DNA of 64,000 nucleotides from Liolophura sinensis (taxonomy: Eukaryota; Mollusca; Polyplacophora; Chitonida; Chitonidae), in NCBI RefSeq assembly GCF_032854445.1, contig NC_088295.1, positions 7,630,501 through 7,694,500 of the forward strand, given 5' to 3'. This document shows, one piece after another, positions 23,001 to 38,300 of this stretch. A program made the position numbers and the translations under genes. How positions within the stretch are numbered: the stretch's first letter is position 1; the number at the start of each line of letters is the position of its first letter. The notes below the pieces were generated by a model. It was not told the DNA's origin, searched no databases, and saw only the letters and a list, made by a program, of their open reading frames with translations.

Positions 23001-26000
23001 AGAGCTGACCAAGGCTGGGATCATTGTGGTTAAGCTTGGAGCTGAGCCAAGGCTGGGATCAGGGCGGTTAAGCTTAGAACTAAGCTAAGGCTGCGATAAT
23101 GACGGTAAAGCTTCGAGCTGAACCAAGGCTGAGGTCAGGGAGGTTAAGCTTAGAACTTAGCTAAGGCTGGGATCAGGGCGGTTAAGCTTGGAACTGAGCT
23201 AAGGCTGGGATCAGGGCTCTTAAGCTTAGAACTGAGCTATGGCGGGATGAGGGCGGTTAAGCTTAGAACTAAGCTAAGGCTGGGATCAGGGCGATTAAGC
23301 TTAGAACTGGGCTATGGCGGGATCAGGGCGGTTAAGCTTAGAACTGAGCTATGGCTGCGATAATGGCGGTAAGGCTTCGAGCTGAGGTCAGGGTGGTTAA
23401 ACTTAGAACTGAGCTAAGGCTGGGATCAGGGCGGTTAAGCTTAGAACTGAGCTATGGCGGGATCAGAGCGGTTAAGCTTAGAACTGAGCTATGGCTGCGA
23501 TAATGGCGGTAAAGCTTGGAAAGCTAAGATAAAGGCGGTATAGATAAGGGCGGAAAAGTTCAGTAAGATAAGGACGGTAAAGCTCAGGCCAAGGCTGTGA
23601 TCAGGGCGGTTAAGCTTGGAGCTGAGCAGAAGGTGTGATCAAGGGAAGCTGCTTTGTTCATGTGCAGTTACTAAACAATCGTGCCCATGTTTGGGTTGGT
23701 TTACATCTGAAACCAAGGCCGCAGTTATTACCCGACACGACTAAAGATGCTTAGTGCAGAGTTGACGCCGGGTTAAATGTGTTATTAACGGTTTGGTCTT
23801 TTGACCGCATGATGGAGACACCATAAAATATCTACAAGTTGGGTAAAATTCAACATCTTCTTGCCGTATTTAGCTGCCTGTTAGATCTACCAGCGTTACC
23901 ATGATTTGATATATGTGTCTAATGGACCAGTGCAACCATGGGTTGACCAGGTGTTGGCTGCAATAGATCCCTAATTAGTCAACGGTCTCCGGGAACTCGC
24001 AAAGCCAGCAAGTCACCAAGAACACGTAGAAAATTAACACGGGAAAAGGGATGCAAAAAACGAAGATTGTACTGGAGGAAAATCTGGTTAATTTGATACC
24101 AGGAGGTCTCTGCTTATGTTATTGACTCCTTTCTTGGAAAAGCGGCCATGAGCTATTACGGCGTGGTAAGTGTCACTGCTTAAGGTCATTGCCCACCGGT
24201 CTACCTATTTATCTGAATTAGACGAACAGCAGGGCCGTCAGCTCTCGGAGAGGGGCTCGGGTGGGAATTGATAGCTTCGTTCTTATTCATCTCTTTCTCT
24301 GTCGGAACACAATATCTTGTTTTCTGGTGTGTGACTTGTTCGTACACGCGAATAAACAACAAATAAGGCGAGAAGGGAAGATTTACGACAGCAACAGTGT
24401 GTCAGAGTCGAACTGTTGTCGTTCATTGATTTTTTTATCAAACATTTGGGATTACCGAATTATCACCATTACAATATTTGTGTCATGATGTCGCCTAAAC
24501 ACTTGGGATTACCGTATTATCACCTTTACAACGTCTGTGTCATGGTATCCCCCGAACACTTGGGATTACCGTATTATCACCTTTACAACGTTGATGTCAT
24601 GATATCCCCCAAACACGTGAGATAACCGTATTATCACCTTTACAACGCCTGTGTCATGATATCCCCCATACACTTGGGATAACCGTATAATCATCTTTAC
24701 AACGTTTGTGTCATGATATCCCCCAAACACTTGGGATTACCGTATTATCACCTTTACAACGTTTGTGTTATGATATCCCCCAAACAGCTTTTAATAACAG
24801 ATCAATGAAGTTATGTTTCTTCATCGGTGCAGTATGTTTTTTTATATTATGTCCAGCCGCAAAGAAATAATTTAGAAAGCATCAATAATAGGTATAAAAC
24901 TTGCTCTAAACTTATATTCCATATCAAATTCACAAGACAAGATTCATGATTATAATTCCAAGTTATAAAACATACATATGTGTACATTGGACCAAATCTA
25001 GATATCATTTAGAAAGAACAGTAAACAACATCCAGTCCTGTAACAATGAAATAAAGTGCAATTATTGCCTATTACCGTTCATATAAGCACAATATTGTAA
25101 TGTTAAATTTCAGGCATGCTGTCTGCCTGTGGTTCACCATAAAGGATGGTGTAAACACAGCATTTTGAGTTATTCTAGATCATTTAATTGCTGTTAACTT
25201 CACTGCATCTTTTTACCTACTTGGGCTTAAGTTATAGTGCTATGGTAGACTTCGAAGTATGCGACTATTTGAGAATAACCTGGACAGAGGTAAGCCCTCA
25301 GAGGCCGTATTTTTCCTATCGTGTGTGACCATTTAGGAACTATCATATGTTCATGGGTGCTGTGATTTTACCCTCCATTCTGTAGTCTTTTATATTTTAT
25401 ATCACAACTGTCAGCCAATGGCTTTTTTTTTCTGTACATGTTTAGATAGTTAATAATATGGACTGTAACATTGTTAGAATAATAACTATTCGAGTCCAGA
25501 TAAAACATTCTGTCTGCAATACCAGTAATTAATTTTCGCATCTCAGTGCAGTTTTACCTGCATTGTGTTTGTATCCCCAAGTTGTTTCTTTTTAAAAGCC
25601 CCTCTGGAGTTAAACATACACCCCTTGAGTCGTGCAAAAGGCACATGTCTTATCTTACGGGCGTTAATTATGCTTGGATGCGGAAAACATGGATAGATAT
25701 GCTGAACACGGGATTTTCTCCACACTTGCCGTTGTCTTTCACCAGTAAACCTAGCCACCACCTTATAACTCAGATAAATTTGAGCGGGGTGTTAACGCTT
25801 TAACCATATACAAAAAATGGCTGGAATTATTATTCTATCATTATTTTGAAATATTAGTTTGTTTTTAGCATTGTGATATGGTTTTACCGTCGCTCATCAA
25901 GTAGGGTATATTGCTCATGTTGCTGTGGCAAAAGTTGTGTTGGTATGACCTAAACGATGGCGGTTTTGTCAGTATATTACAGAATCTCGAGGAACGCACC

Positions 26001-29000
26001 CTATGAGGACAGGACTTCAGCGAATGGATTTGATCATTTGTCATCATTTTGATGTATTAGGCGTTTTCCTGTAGCCATACATTTACGTGGTTATGAAACT
26101 TTAATTCACCAGCCAATTGCGTTTAGAACACAAGTTATATTGACATTATATCATGTTTCATTTGTTTGTTGTTTTACAATCGTTTCCAGTCCGGTTAGAT
26201 CAATAACTGTCAATTATGCTCTGATGCAAATTCTCTCTGTTTGATGTTATCACCTAGTGGCATTTTGATCGTCTATTAACTTTTGCATTTATGGCTGACT
26301 ACTTTCGGGAATAAAATGATCTCCGTGAAGCGCCTTGTAGCATAACATATGTCTAATCGGAAACTTCCGACAATATCCAGTCTCGACTTTTAGCGAAAAT
26401 GAAGAGAGAAGAAAATGAAAAAAAATAACTTAGCGCCACCAAGAAGACGATTGAAAACTATATCAAAAATTACCTTCACACATGTGCTTTTAAAACTTTA
26501 CTGACTAATTTGTGGTTAAATACTAAAGTTTTAAAGTGTGTTTATTGGTAATAATTTTAGTGTTGGATTCCTGTCATGTGAAACTGAAATTTTCTACGCT
26601 TACTTTCCACTTTTGTTAATAAAATCTTGTCACGTTTACATGCACTACATGAAGTGTATTACCTACCCATGCATCCCACATTAACCCCCTCCGCCCCCCC
26701 CCACCTCCAATCCCGTTGTTACCAGCCGTGTTGTCGAAGGCAATGTCTCTGAGAGTCGAGCTGTGTGTGTTTGACAACACTGAATGTCCACTGTGTCACA
26801 ACTATGGACACAAGGGTGCTACGGCTGATGCTTGGAAGGAAACACGGCTATTGTCACAACTCTGAACACAAGGGTGCTACGGCTGATGCTTGGGAGAAAA
26901 CACAGCTATTGTCACAACTCTGAACACAAGGGTGCTATGGCTGACACTTGGGAGGAAACACGGCTATTGTCACAACTCTGGACACGAGGGTGGTATGGCT
27001 GATGCTTGGGAGGAAACACGGCTATTTTCACAACTTTGGACACGAAGGTGCTACGGCTGATGCTTGGGAGGAAACACGGCTATTGTCACAACTTTGGACG
27101 CGAGGGTGCTATGGCTTATGCTTGGAAGGAAACACGGCTGTTGTCACAACTCTGGACACAAGGGTGCTACGGCTGATGCTTGGGAGGAAACACGGCTATT
27201 GTCACAACTCTGGACTCGAGGGTGGTATGGCTGATGCTTGGGAGGAAACACGGCTGTTGTCACAACTCTGGACACAAGGGTGGTATGGCTGATGCTTGGG
27301 AGGAAACACGGCTATTGTCTAACTTGTAACTTATGTTCTGACAATACAGATAATCCATTACACCTCCTGCTACAACATGACAAATTAACAATGTCTAATT
27401 TATGCCGACATGGCTCCCCACTCCAGCTAGTATCAGCCTACCGTAATCAGCCTTCAGTCAAACGAATGAATGACACAGTCCTGAACCGAGCTGCCACATC
27501 GTTAGATTTCTCACTGCAGTCAAATGTTTATTGATCCTTTCTGCTTCTGCACTTTATTGGTATATCAGCGAAAAATTAGTGATGTGACGTATGCTGACAG
27601 TGTGAATATTGCACACATTTTTAAGACACATCAATAAGAAAAGAAAGTAAGAATAGACGGATTACCGCTCCGGACTAACAGATTTTAATGTATTTAGATG
27701 GTGATAATTATTTAGCCTTGCAAATCGCTAGCGAAGACTAAACACCTACTGAAGATTATAAGGCATCATTTACACCTATCATAAGATAAAACGCCCTGCT
27801 GGACAGATTCCCAGGGATATTCAGGACATTAGATGTGCATTACAATGCCCAGCTGTGACTTGGGTCATTTTTCAAATACAGGTACAGCATATGCCTTGTC
27901 GTGTTAGCATAATCTGGGATAATCAACCATCTTTTCAGGGGTTGACAAGGTAGTACTTGTTCACGTTTTAGATACCCTGGGTTACCCAGGCATGCAAGAA
28001 GGCTTCCCTGGATTTGCCAGATATGACTTCTAGCCATCTAAATCATATTTTATGGCTGTATACATGTACCTTTATATCCATTTATATCCTGCTGAAATCC
28101 GCAATATAGAACCGCAGACATGTCCATACACATCCACTCATAAAAAAATTGTTTAAAAGATGTTCTGGTGGAAATGCTTAAATATGATCTGTGGCTGTAG
28201 ATATATCTGAAAGTTTTCTTTTGGGATGCCCAAATATTGCCATAGACATGTCCCTAAACATGCAGGGGCCGATCCCACTAGACTATTACCTAAGTTAAAA
28301 TTTAAAACCTATTCACAATGGTTATCTTTTGGTACTGGAAATTGAAATTTGGATACATTTGTCTTTAGATCATATTGATGAGGTGGACAAAATTTTGATT
28401 TCTAAATCCGAAAGTAAACTTTAAGATCGTATTTTAAATTTTCACTTACATCAGAAATGCCTTTGTGGAGTCTCAGAGATGTTCTTGGGCGCAACATGTA
28501 AATGTGTATGTCTGCTACATACACGCTTAGATTTCAGTAAAATCTTCAACAGTGCCCAGATATGGTCTTTGTCTACAGACATATCTGAAAGTAGCCACAT
28601 ACACAGTTTTCCCGTGCAAAAATGTCCAGAAATAAGGTTATTGGCCGTAAGATCCGTTAACATACAGGGACGAAATACTTCTTCGGACAATGACCAATAC
28701 ATCCAGTCATTGTTTTCGAAGATGTTTTAAAAACGTCCAAGAATGACTTTTGGCAGCATATTTGTCCTGAAACTTAAATGCAATCTACAGAAACAACGTA
28801 CCGGATTGTCTAGAGAGTGATTTTAGAGATAAACATGGGATGCCTAGATGTGACATTACCGTCAGATGCTCCGGGATGTCCTGACATGGTTTATGGTCCC
28901 CCACGATGTACGGCATTTTCCCAGGCAAAGCTTGTGGCTTTTCAGTGTGGTATTTTCCTAACTTTACATTTTTATCTATATCTTTGTAAACAACCAAAAC

Positions 29001-32000
29001 AACATTCAGTTTACGGGATAAATTTTCTATAAATATGTATTTAAACTTCTCTTTATTTTAGCGATATTTCTATATGCTGCATAGGGCGCCAGAAATCCTG
29101 AGCAGTTTTCTTTGGGAACCTATGGAACAAGCTTTAATACATGCTAAAGATAATTTTCGTCTTTTTTTTTAGGAATTTCCAGCTTCCATTTTAGTAATAT
29201 TCAGTTTACTGTAGAGCTAATATCGGCTGCAAAAATTCTTTCAGTGCTTGTGACAAATCTATATGTGCGTAAGTAACTAAATCGGCTTTACCAGTGGCTC
29301 TTGTGGGTATTACGAATATTTGCCGACAGACATTGATCTGGCCATCTGTCCGTCTGTCTGCTTTCCAATATGAGCTACATGACCAGCTTAGGTAATACTG
29401 CCCCTGAACAGCGTCCCTGTGGTCAGCTTACCTCCTGCTGTGTCACGTTTGCGACCGCTGATTGGATGGTTGTCTGTCATGAATGTGTCCAGCCAATGGT
29501 ATGATTGAAGAGAGCGGACGTGGCGTCGCAGTAGCATCCCAAGAAGAGAGAAGTAGGTGCGGCTATAGGTAGAACCTAAGCCTTATAATCTGAAGTGCCT
29601 TGGTGGCTGGTGAGAGTGCCGTTATCTACGCCCTACATCTACTTGTGCCTATTATGATCCGTACGAGGACGTACTAGTGGAAAGCTGCCCAACACGATCA
29701 TTCGCCATGCTTCCTTCTCAGTCAGTTTCACTTTTTGTAATATGCCGTATCTATAGTTTATGTCTCTGGGATAGATTCTGGCGCGGCCGTTGGTGATGTA
29801 GCCAGGCATTGATTTTGCATTAAATACCAATGGCGACCTAAGCCTGAACCATTGGGTCTCGAATAAGTATATCTTTATTAGCCATTCAGGTTGTAAAAGT
29901 GGCCGCGGAAACAGTATGTATCGATTTAACCACAGAGTTTAGATAACACAATTGGACAGTCTGAAGAAACCCCATAAGAGATATATTTAGTACTACACAA
30001 TGTGGAGGTTTCTCTTCAGTGTATGATGCATTGTACACCTAGCAGTTTGCTACTTGTAAGCCATTGCACCATCGACCCGCCGCTCTCGATGGAGGCCTCA
30101 AGCAAGCCCAGCCTAGGTGCCATCTGGGCCCTATCAGTCTCCACTGGTTCACCGTACCCATCGTCCAGAGACTGTAAGTGTGTCCTTACTGGAATGAGAC
30201 GATACAGCTCTCTAATTTTACTTCCTTACAGTATGAAACAAATTCCGTTCACGGTGCCTTCCACGGGAATGTCCACGACGGCCCGACGCTCGGACAGCCG
30301 CTTTCTGGACGAGACCAGCACTGGCAGCGGCTCGGAGCCCGCATCCCCAACAGCTCTGAAGAGACCATCCGTGGAAATACCAGGTAAGTCGTTCACAGCA
30401 GACTTGTGTTAAGCTAAACGATGGAAATGAAGAGTTATACACATCAGTAGTCTTCCTCGACATTCCGGTTTTCTTCACTCATTAAACTGATAGAAATATC
30501 GAGTATGGTGTTATACAACAAATATAGAAATGAATACGTAGATAAATATATAAATACATAAATAAGCAAACAAATGGAACAGCTACATAAGAATGTTTAG
30601 ATATAGGGACCACGCTGTTATCAAGGTTGAAAATAATGTTTGAAAATAAAATACTCAATTTAGATCATTTAATATATACGGCTTGAAACAGCTGTTGAAG
30701 GGCACAAGAGAAGTTCACAAGAAAACTAAAACTTGGGGCGACCAGTAAACTGCAATTGATTTGAGCTTGTTACAGCATTTCATGTTAGTTTATTAGTTAT
30801 TGGAAGAGACATGCTTTTCATACTTCTTCTATTCATGTATTTGTTACCCCGTTCAAAATGAAATTCAAAAGTCCTAATTCATCCTTGATAGTTCTCTGCA
30901 TTCTTTTCTTCGTGAAAATCGAATATCGAAATCGAGCACTATTTTTATACAATGTGGGTTACCTCCTTTGTCGGTGGAATTGCCTTATGTATGGCCATAT
31001 GGCGATATACCTACCCTAAGTTATGCGTATCACAGAGAATGTGAAGCTGTTCTCAGGATCAGGAAAGAGTCGTACCTCAGAAGTCTGAACCTAAGCTTTG
31101 TTTACTTGGCTAACTTTATCACTACTCAATGCGACTTTGATTTTAACACAAAGTGTAGCTGGTAGGCGCAATCTACTGTGGTCAATATGAAAACTGATTC
31201 TTAGGTCAGTTCTAAGACAGTTGATTACGGCACATATTTGTGGGAAGCCCGGTCAGATGGTGATGATTCAGCCAAACATGTTATAGGTCGTTCGCGGATT
31301 TAGTGCTGTAGATATTATTCGCTTACATTTATTAAATAGGCCTCTTTGGTATTCCTGGAACACCAGAGTCCACCCATTAGTTTGTATGATTTCAAGCGTG
31401 GGGACGTTTTCCTCATGTAAATTGTGATAATAAAGTCGATGGCTTTGCGAACGAGTTGATTATTATAGCCATGGTAACCTCGCAGTGAGATGCCTGACAT
31501 AACAGCTTCATCGTCTGTGGTGATTTCGAAGTCCACATAAAGTAAGTATAAATAAATCATTAATCACCATGGTATCTTTTTTGTCAGAGTGCGGCGTCAA
31601 AATTTAATTTAAAAGTTTAATTTTAGATTATCTTATTGTGGGAGACATGTATACCGTCTTCTTCGGATTAAGTCAACAGTGTCAGTGGGTAACTAGTTTC
31701 TTCTTCTGTGACATTATCTATACCATAATAATTGGGGTTAACTGGTTATCTCTCCTGGCAGTATCTGTACCATAATCGATGGGAATACTGTCATCTTGCA
31801 AGACATTACGTGTATCGGGGTAAAGATAGGGTTAATGTGATCTCGCGTAGCAGTATTTGTAAAATAATACGAGCGTACATGGGGGTACTACCATCTGCTA
31901 AGAGTTTAAGCATGTTAAAGAAGACTATCTGTGCCATTGTAGAGAGGAATTAATGTAATTAACTGTAGGGTTCTCTGTCCGAGGTACAGTGGAATTTATG

Positions 32001-32272
32001 TGCTCTATTAGAAAATTGTCACACAGTTAATATGATAAAATTCTAAATTTCCTTTACCTTCGTAGACATGAATAAATCATTCATGGTAGAAAGGAATTAA
32101 TGTCTTCTATCTACGACATTATCTGTACAGTGAGACAATGCATTTTATTGTGAACCTAAGGCATTGGCTGCAGCATGGTAAAGAAGATTTCGTGGTATGT
32201 GTGTGTGTGTGTGTGCGTGTGCGTGTGTGTATGTGTGTGTGTGTGTATGTGTGCGTGTGCGCGTGTGTGTGT

Positions 32273-32321
<49 letters not shown>

Positions 32322-35300
32322 CGTGTGTGTGTGTGTGTGCGTGTGCGTGTGCGTGTGTGTGTGTGTGTGGAAAGGAAGGGGTGGGCGTGGGTTGGCAGTA
32401 CTTGACAGCCTGAATGGGTTATGCTCTTGACATTATATCTACTTGCAGGAACTGCTGAGCATATACAGTAAATTGCTCGTTTCCACATCACAGGTGAATT
32501 ATGCTGTCAATTTACTACTGGTGAAATGTTATGTATATGCACAGTTCTTAGAGAATTACCCGATAACTAGCCAGCCATCTGTTAGTATGATGTGTTTTGT
32601 GTTAAGCCCTTTCGCCTTGATCTTTGTGATGTCCATCTGTACATTTCACTAAACCGGGGAGATATCTGAAACGGGTTAGTAAAAGGTGAACTTTATTAAG
32701 TAAGAATAAAATAACTGACTTCATGCGGAAAACTGTGAGGTAGCTTAGTCTTTCAGTGACATTCCTCTAGCTGGGATCAGCTGGAAACCATTGCAGGGCA
32801 ATGATTCCAGGTAATGAAAGGCGGACGACAGCATCCTTGTACAAGTTTATTCCTGTAATTAACATTTCTTTGGGGTACCATATTGATTGTCCCTACTGAA
32901 AAATGGTTGAAAAGTTCTTGTGACTTGTCCATCCACCCATCTGACTGAGAATTTGACCATTTTGTTATGTATTATCATTTCCTCTCGGCATGAGAATAAG
33001 CCTTCTCCTTCCGTCGTTTAGCAAATATTGTGAGGCATTCAGTTAAATATGTAGCGTGTCCATTGATGTTAGGTGATATAAACCTGGTGAGATGTTCCAC
33101 TGGACAGCTTTCTGTCTCAATCAAGCTTTAATCTAACCGTTTATTGCTATGTTTAAACATTGGTGCTGTTCAGCCTTTCTCACAATGGCCTCACTGAAAC
33201 TATAACCGGAATTCTTTTCTCTAATGCGATATGATAAACCATATGAGTGACATACCGTAGAATTGGAATGCTGTTGAAAAGCAATTATGACCTCTTGCTA
33301 AAATTTTAGTCATAGAACAAATCAGCATCAATGTTTGTTGTGCAACTGTTTTTTCTAGATATTTGACATAAGCAATTATGTGGAGCACAAGGAAGCAACA
33401 TTTAGTTTGTACGGCTGTCGGCGGGTAGTGTGAGCAAGACGAAAAGGCCCTTCTGTGGCTGACCATGTCGTGTTGTGAACAAGACAAAAATGTACGTCTG
33501 TGGTTGACCAGGCCGTGTTGTGACCATGAGGAAAAGGTCCGTGTTGTTACCGAGACGATAAGGCCCGTCTTTGGCTGACCATGTAGTGTTCTGACCAAGA
33601 CGAAAGGCCCTTCGGTAGCTAACCATGTCGTGTTGTGATCAAGACGAAAAAGTCCATCTGTAGCTGCTCATGTCGTGTTGTGATCAAGACGAAGAGGCCC
33701 ATCTGTGACTGACCATGTCGTGTTGCAGCCAAGACGAAAAGTTGCGTCTGTGACTGACCAAGACGAAAAGGAGATAGACAAGTCACAAGAACTTTTGTAG
33801 TGTTGTAACCAAGAAGAAAAGGTTCATCTGTTGCTGACCATGTCGTGTTGTGACCAAGACCAAAAGGTCAGTCTGTGACTGGCCATGTCGTGTTGTATCC
33901 AAAACCAAAAGGTACGTCTAGATACTTTGGTGTGCAAATCGATAACAAGCGAACTCCTTTTCGCTCCATTAGGCCTGCTAAATCTGCTTTGCAGTGTGTT
34001 TATCTCCTCAATTCCGATTCCGATCGAATCATATTATTGGAAAGAAAGGTGAGACGTCCTTTGTCAGTCTCTTTCTTGTCTGAATCATTCGAACCCAAAG
34101 TGAGCACCAGTTCAGCCCAACTATGGACCATAATCCAGGCCCATCGGCAGCCGCCCAAACCTTTCACCATTCTGCCAAACTGTGACCCATATTCCAAGCC
34201 CAGCCACAGCCCAGTCATAACACCTGTTCTAACAAAATATTGCTCGTGCCAAGTAACCATCCCGTCGTCCAACGCTAAATCAAACCGTTACCAATCTCCT
34301 AGGTTTAATCACCCTAACCACCCAAATCCTGGCTCCGACACATAACCACCACATCGCTTCACAACTATCACTCCAACTCTGAACCATAATTTAGCCACTG
34401 TCCACATCCACCACTTAGTCAAACAACCACCCCGTCAAGCAATCGTCAAAGCATAGCATATCTGTTGCGCCACCCCAACCACATTAACTAAAGTTTTGTT
34501 TAATGGAGTATATGAAATTAAATTTTAGAATCCACTTACCTAACGCCCAGTGAAAGTTCAGTGTAAACTGCTTAAATTGCTGAAAATCGAAATGCCGACA
34601 ACAAATTTATGTAGGATGTCAACCATTAAACCCCTAATCACAGAGTCGTTGCTTTTTCTCTGTCTAGCGGGGTGGGAAGGTGTCATTGCGACCCGGATTA
34701 TTGTGGAGATTGTCGAGATCTGCACTGTGGCAATGAGCGATCCACATGCAGTGTTCATCGAGTCTTTTATTGTAGGTGTTTAGTTGAAGAGCGCTTTTTT
34801 TCCACCAATGAAATACAAAATGAGAGTGTTATGGGATGGGCAGGGTAAGGTGGTGGTCTGTGGGTCACATTTGGAAATTTGCGTCCGGGTAACCCGGTTT
34901 CCATTTCCCACGTCACTGACCACCATTGCGGCCTTGTCAGGTGAGTTGCCATGTCCCTGACGAATGGCTGTGGTCAACCCTGGGCAATCCTGTTTTCTCT
35001 ATTTATCGGTACGAACGCAACGATGTAAGTGAAAATTTCTTGACTACGGTGTTAAATACCAATCAAATAAATGAATTAAATAATTGTATAAAAGAGTGAA
35101 ATGGAAAAATGTATGTTCATTTCGTGGTTATCGTTACATTGGCGTCTTGCTGAGTGTGAAAATAAACGATTTTCACCAGTTAGCTGGTGTTTGTAGAGAC
35201 TGTGTCGTTAACTGCGAACGTCTAAGGCTGTGTCTTCAGTACATGCGTCCATATTTTGATGGTCTGAATACAAATACACGTATATTTTTCATTCCATGAT

Positions 35301-38300
35301 GTGCTGAAGATGCTATGTTTATGAATACGTCTGGGACTATCAGCGTCCCAGTCATCGTAAACAGGCAGCGTGTGGCCGGAAGAAAGAAGTGTTTTCATGG
35401 GGCAGAAGCGGATAAAGCGTGTTCGAAGTAAAAGTTCGTGTCGTGACTTCACTGTCTCCCATTAAAGTCTGCCACTCTTATAAGTCTTTTATCTTGTTGC
35501 GAATGATCGGCATACGTCTTGCACATGTCGTCCAAGCTATAGGCCTGGCTGTTTTTATACGTCCCCATCGAGCGGAAACTGTTCGGTGCCTGGCCAGAGA
35601 AAGCCTATTTCCTTTACAAAAGGTTCCGTGGAGATGCTTAATTGTTTTAAGTGATTTGAAGCAAGACATAGGCATGGAGAACACGACAATGGTGCCTTTC
35701 TCAGTGAGGATAGCGGGTCAGTCCAACTGGCTGATAATGACATAGGGTGGTTGTCTCCTACCAGACTGTATAATTGACGGTTCTGGTGAGAGAGGGCACC
35801 ATGTACTGTCTGAATTATAGGACCTTCATCTGCCGCTTTCGCCCGCTCCCATCTCTTTCCTCGGTACTCTCTTATCCGATTAATGCTGTCTTTAATCTTG
35901 AAATGGATTACTAGGTCTCTGCATCAAAGGAGTCCGTGGACAATCAACGAACACAAGGACATCGGAACGCCAAGGTCTCTTCCCCAACATGGCCCCAGAT
36001 CAGAAGTCACACCGCTGATCATGTATTACGTTCATAAGTCTAAATTAAATCTTGTGGTCGGTAGGATTTATACAACACTGTGATTTCCTTCCATCAGCTC
36101 TCAATAACTTTCCGATGTGTTGATCGGATCAAACATGCGCGCTAAGGTGTTTTTATATACTTCTCTCGTTTCTGTAATCACTGCGAGGACATAGATGTCA
36201 CGAAACAGGAATTAAATTGACTCATAAAATAAAATAGGTCATCCGCATTAAAACAAATAGGAGACCAATCGAAACATATAATGGTTGGTGTAAATCCCCT
36301 TGAGAACACCTAAATTAAATAATATCAGAAATCTTGTGAAAAGAAACCATTCAACAGTTTCTGCTGTCGTCGAAATGAAAGAATTCGTGTTTCAGGCGCA
36401 CAGTAGTTTTTAAGTTGCACGTCTATGAACAAGCAGTGGAAGTGACAGTTTCTCTAACGTATATATCTTGGAGACGCTTTAGTTTCACCATAATGGAGGT
36501 TAATAAGCACAACGGAAATAAGGTTTTTACGTCAGTTACTGAGTTCTTGGATGTTCCCTCGATGTTTGTCATCATTTTATGTACAAATTTAATTTTAATG
36601 CAAGCTGAAATATTCTCGCAACATATGGCCTTAAAAATTATCTTTTTCGTTGTTGTTAGGCTGCACCTATTCCCGTCTTATCTAGAAGTGTAGGCAAATT
36701 ACATAAATCCTTAAAACGCCTGGTTCTTCTTTATTTTCATCTCTTGGGAGAGAGATACGTCCTGTTTAATAGTTGTGTCTACTTCTGTGAAGCTCGGCTG
36801 TACAGGGTTGGGAAATCGTCAATACTTTACACCCACAAATCTGTAAAGCACGGCTTTATAGGGTGGACAAAACGTCAGTACTTTACACCTACAAGGTGCT
36901 TACAGACTCCGTTGTAATTAAAGCGCAAGGAAAACACATCTATTTTTCATTAAGCCTACAGTATTGGAGGTTTAGGGATTGCATTATCATCGGGACGTTG
37001 TGACCAGATTGCATCGCGGCATCAGTACATCCTTGATATTATTGTAAGCTGAAGAATACTTTCTTTAAAATACACCCTTTTTGAATTTTTTTCCTGTTGA
37101 CAAGAGGTTCAATGATGTCTGTTGTAGTATTTATTGAATTTTTTTTTCAGGCCAAACAGGCTTGAATTATTTTGTTTACCTTAATGAAAAATTAAAACCA
37201 TATACCATTCATTGTTTTAAAGTTCACCGATTTTGAATATCTCTTTTGTGTGAATTATCTTTCGTTAGAGAAGATAGTGAACCAGTCAGTACTTTCGTAG
37301 ACTGATAAATCGCTCCCGCCACAGTACCGCAAGCAGTATTCCCTAGGCATACCACTTTGTAGAACGGAAAGGCTCGACCTTGTTAGAGATCCGACTTTTA
37401 GGATCATCCTAATGGTGACCGCTGCTTGAAGGCGTACATAGCTGGTTTGTGGCTATAGCAATGGTGACTCATAAACTGGAAATAATGAACAGACAAGTAA
37501 ACCGATGATCCCAATTTAAGCCTTAGCCATATTAACAGCATACCCAATGAAATCTGTGGTACCTCGATTTAGTTTCATTTACCCTAATTTTATAACGTCA
37601 AGTTACCCAATAAATCTGGTTAAAAATTTGCATTTGGGCCGTTCAGAATATGTTAAATTCTTTTGTAAAATATTCTCTGTTATTTACGATAGACCCATTA
37701 GTTTGAACTATTGACAAAATATTCACCTTCTTGCTGGTCCAGTTATTTATTTTTTTTATTCTTTTTGTAATCTTCTTGTGCAGCACTTCGCCAATTATTT
37801 TTCTTCACAAGCACCTCCCATCCTCTTGATCATACAACATCCCCAACCCTCACCTACCACATCTCGTGTGTATTTCAGCCTTTAAAACATATTAATTTAC
37901 AGTGAGTAGTTAATATTTAAAGCAAACCATTAACGTTTTCATAATTAAGGACCGTGTGATGTTGCCTCGATGTTGCTATGCGGCCCTAGATCTTTTATCT
38001 CCTTGTTACTATCTGACTTCGTGACACATTAGGCTAAGATTTGAACAAGAAATTGTTTGAGACTGAAAAATTACTTTGTCTTTCGTTCTTTTTTTAGTTT
38101 GAGTTAAATGATTAGTAAACACTTGAGATATTCAGCTTTTAGACATATGAGCACGTGTACAGTCTTGTGTGACATCTTTGTGTACTTGTCAAAACATCCG
38201 GCACTATTTCGTGGCGCCGATGCAGAGCTGTGGATCCTTGAAGGACAAATTGAAAAGCGCACATTATACAACTATAGCAGACACTATGACCTGATTTGCC

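Noticed and set aside
29440-29510. Internal promoter suggested by ATTGG/CCAAT boxes
   Set aside because: Two short motifs without TATA, initiator or exon evidence are expected by chance.
30178-30387. Alternative frames over the linker exon
   Set aside because: Two other frames are also open, but only the frame starting with [12 protein letters not shown] matches the splice phases on both sides and aligns with SYT15.
32138-32491. Open frames of alternating Cys-Val or Thr-His residues
   Set aside because: They are readings of the (GT)n microsatellite in several frames, with no domain or splice context; the same holds for 53266-53571 and 55750-55890.
33875-34345. 156-aa proline/serine-rich open frame
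   Set aside because: Composition follows a C/A-rich stretch and the edge of a tandem array; no domain and no phase link to SYT15 exons.
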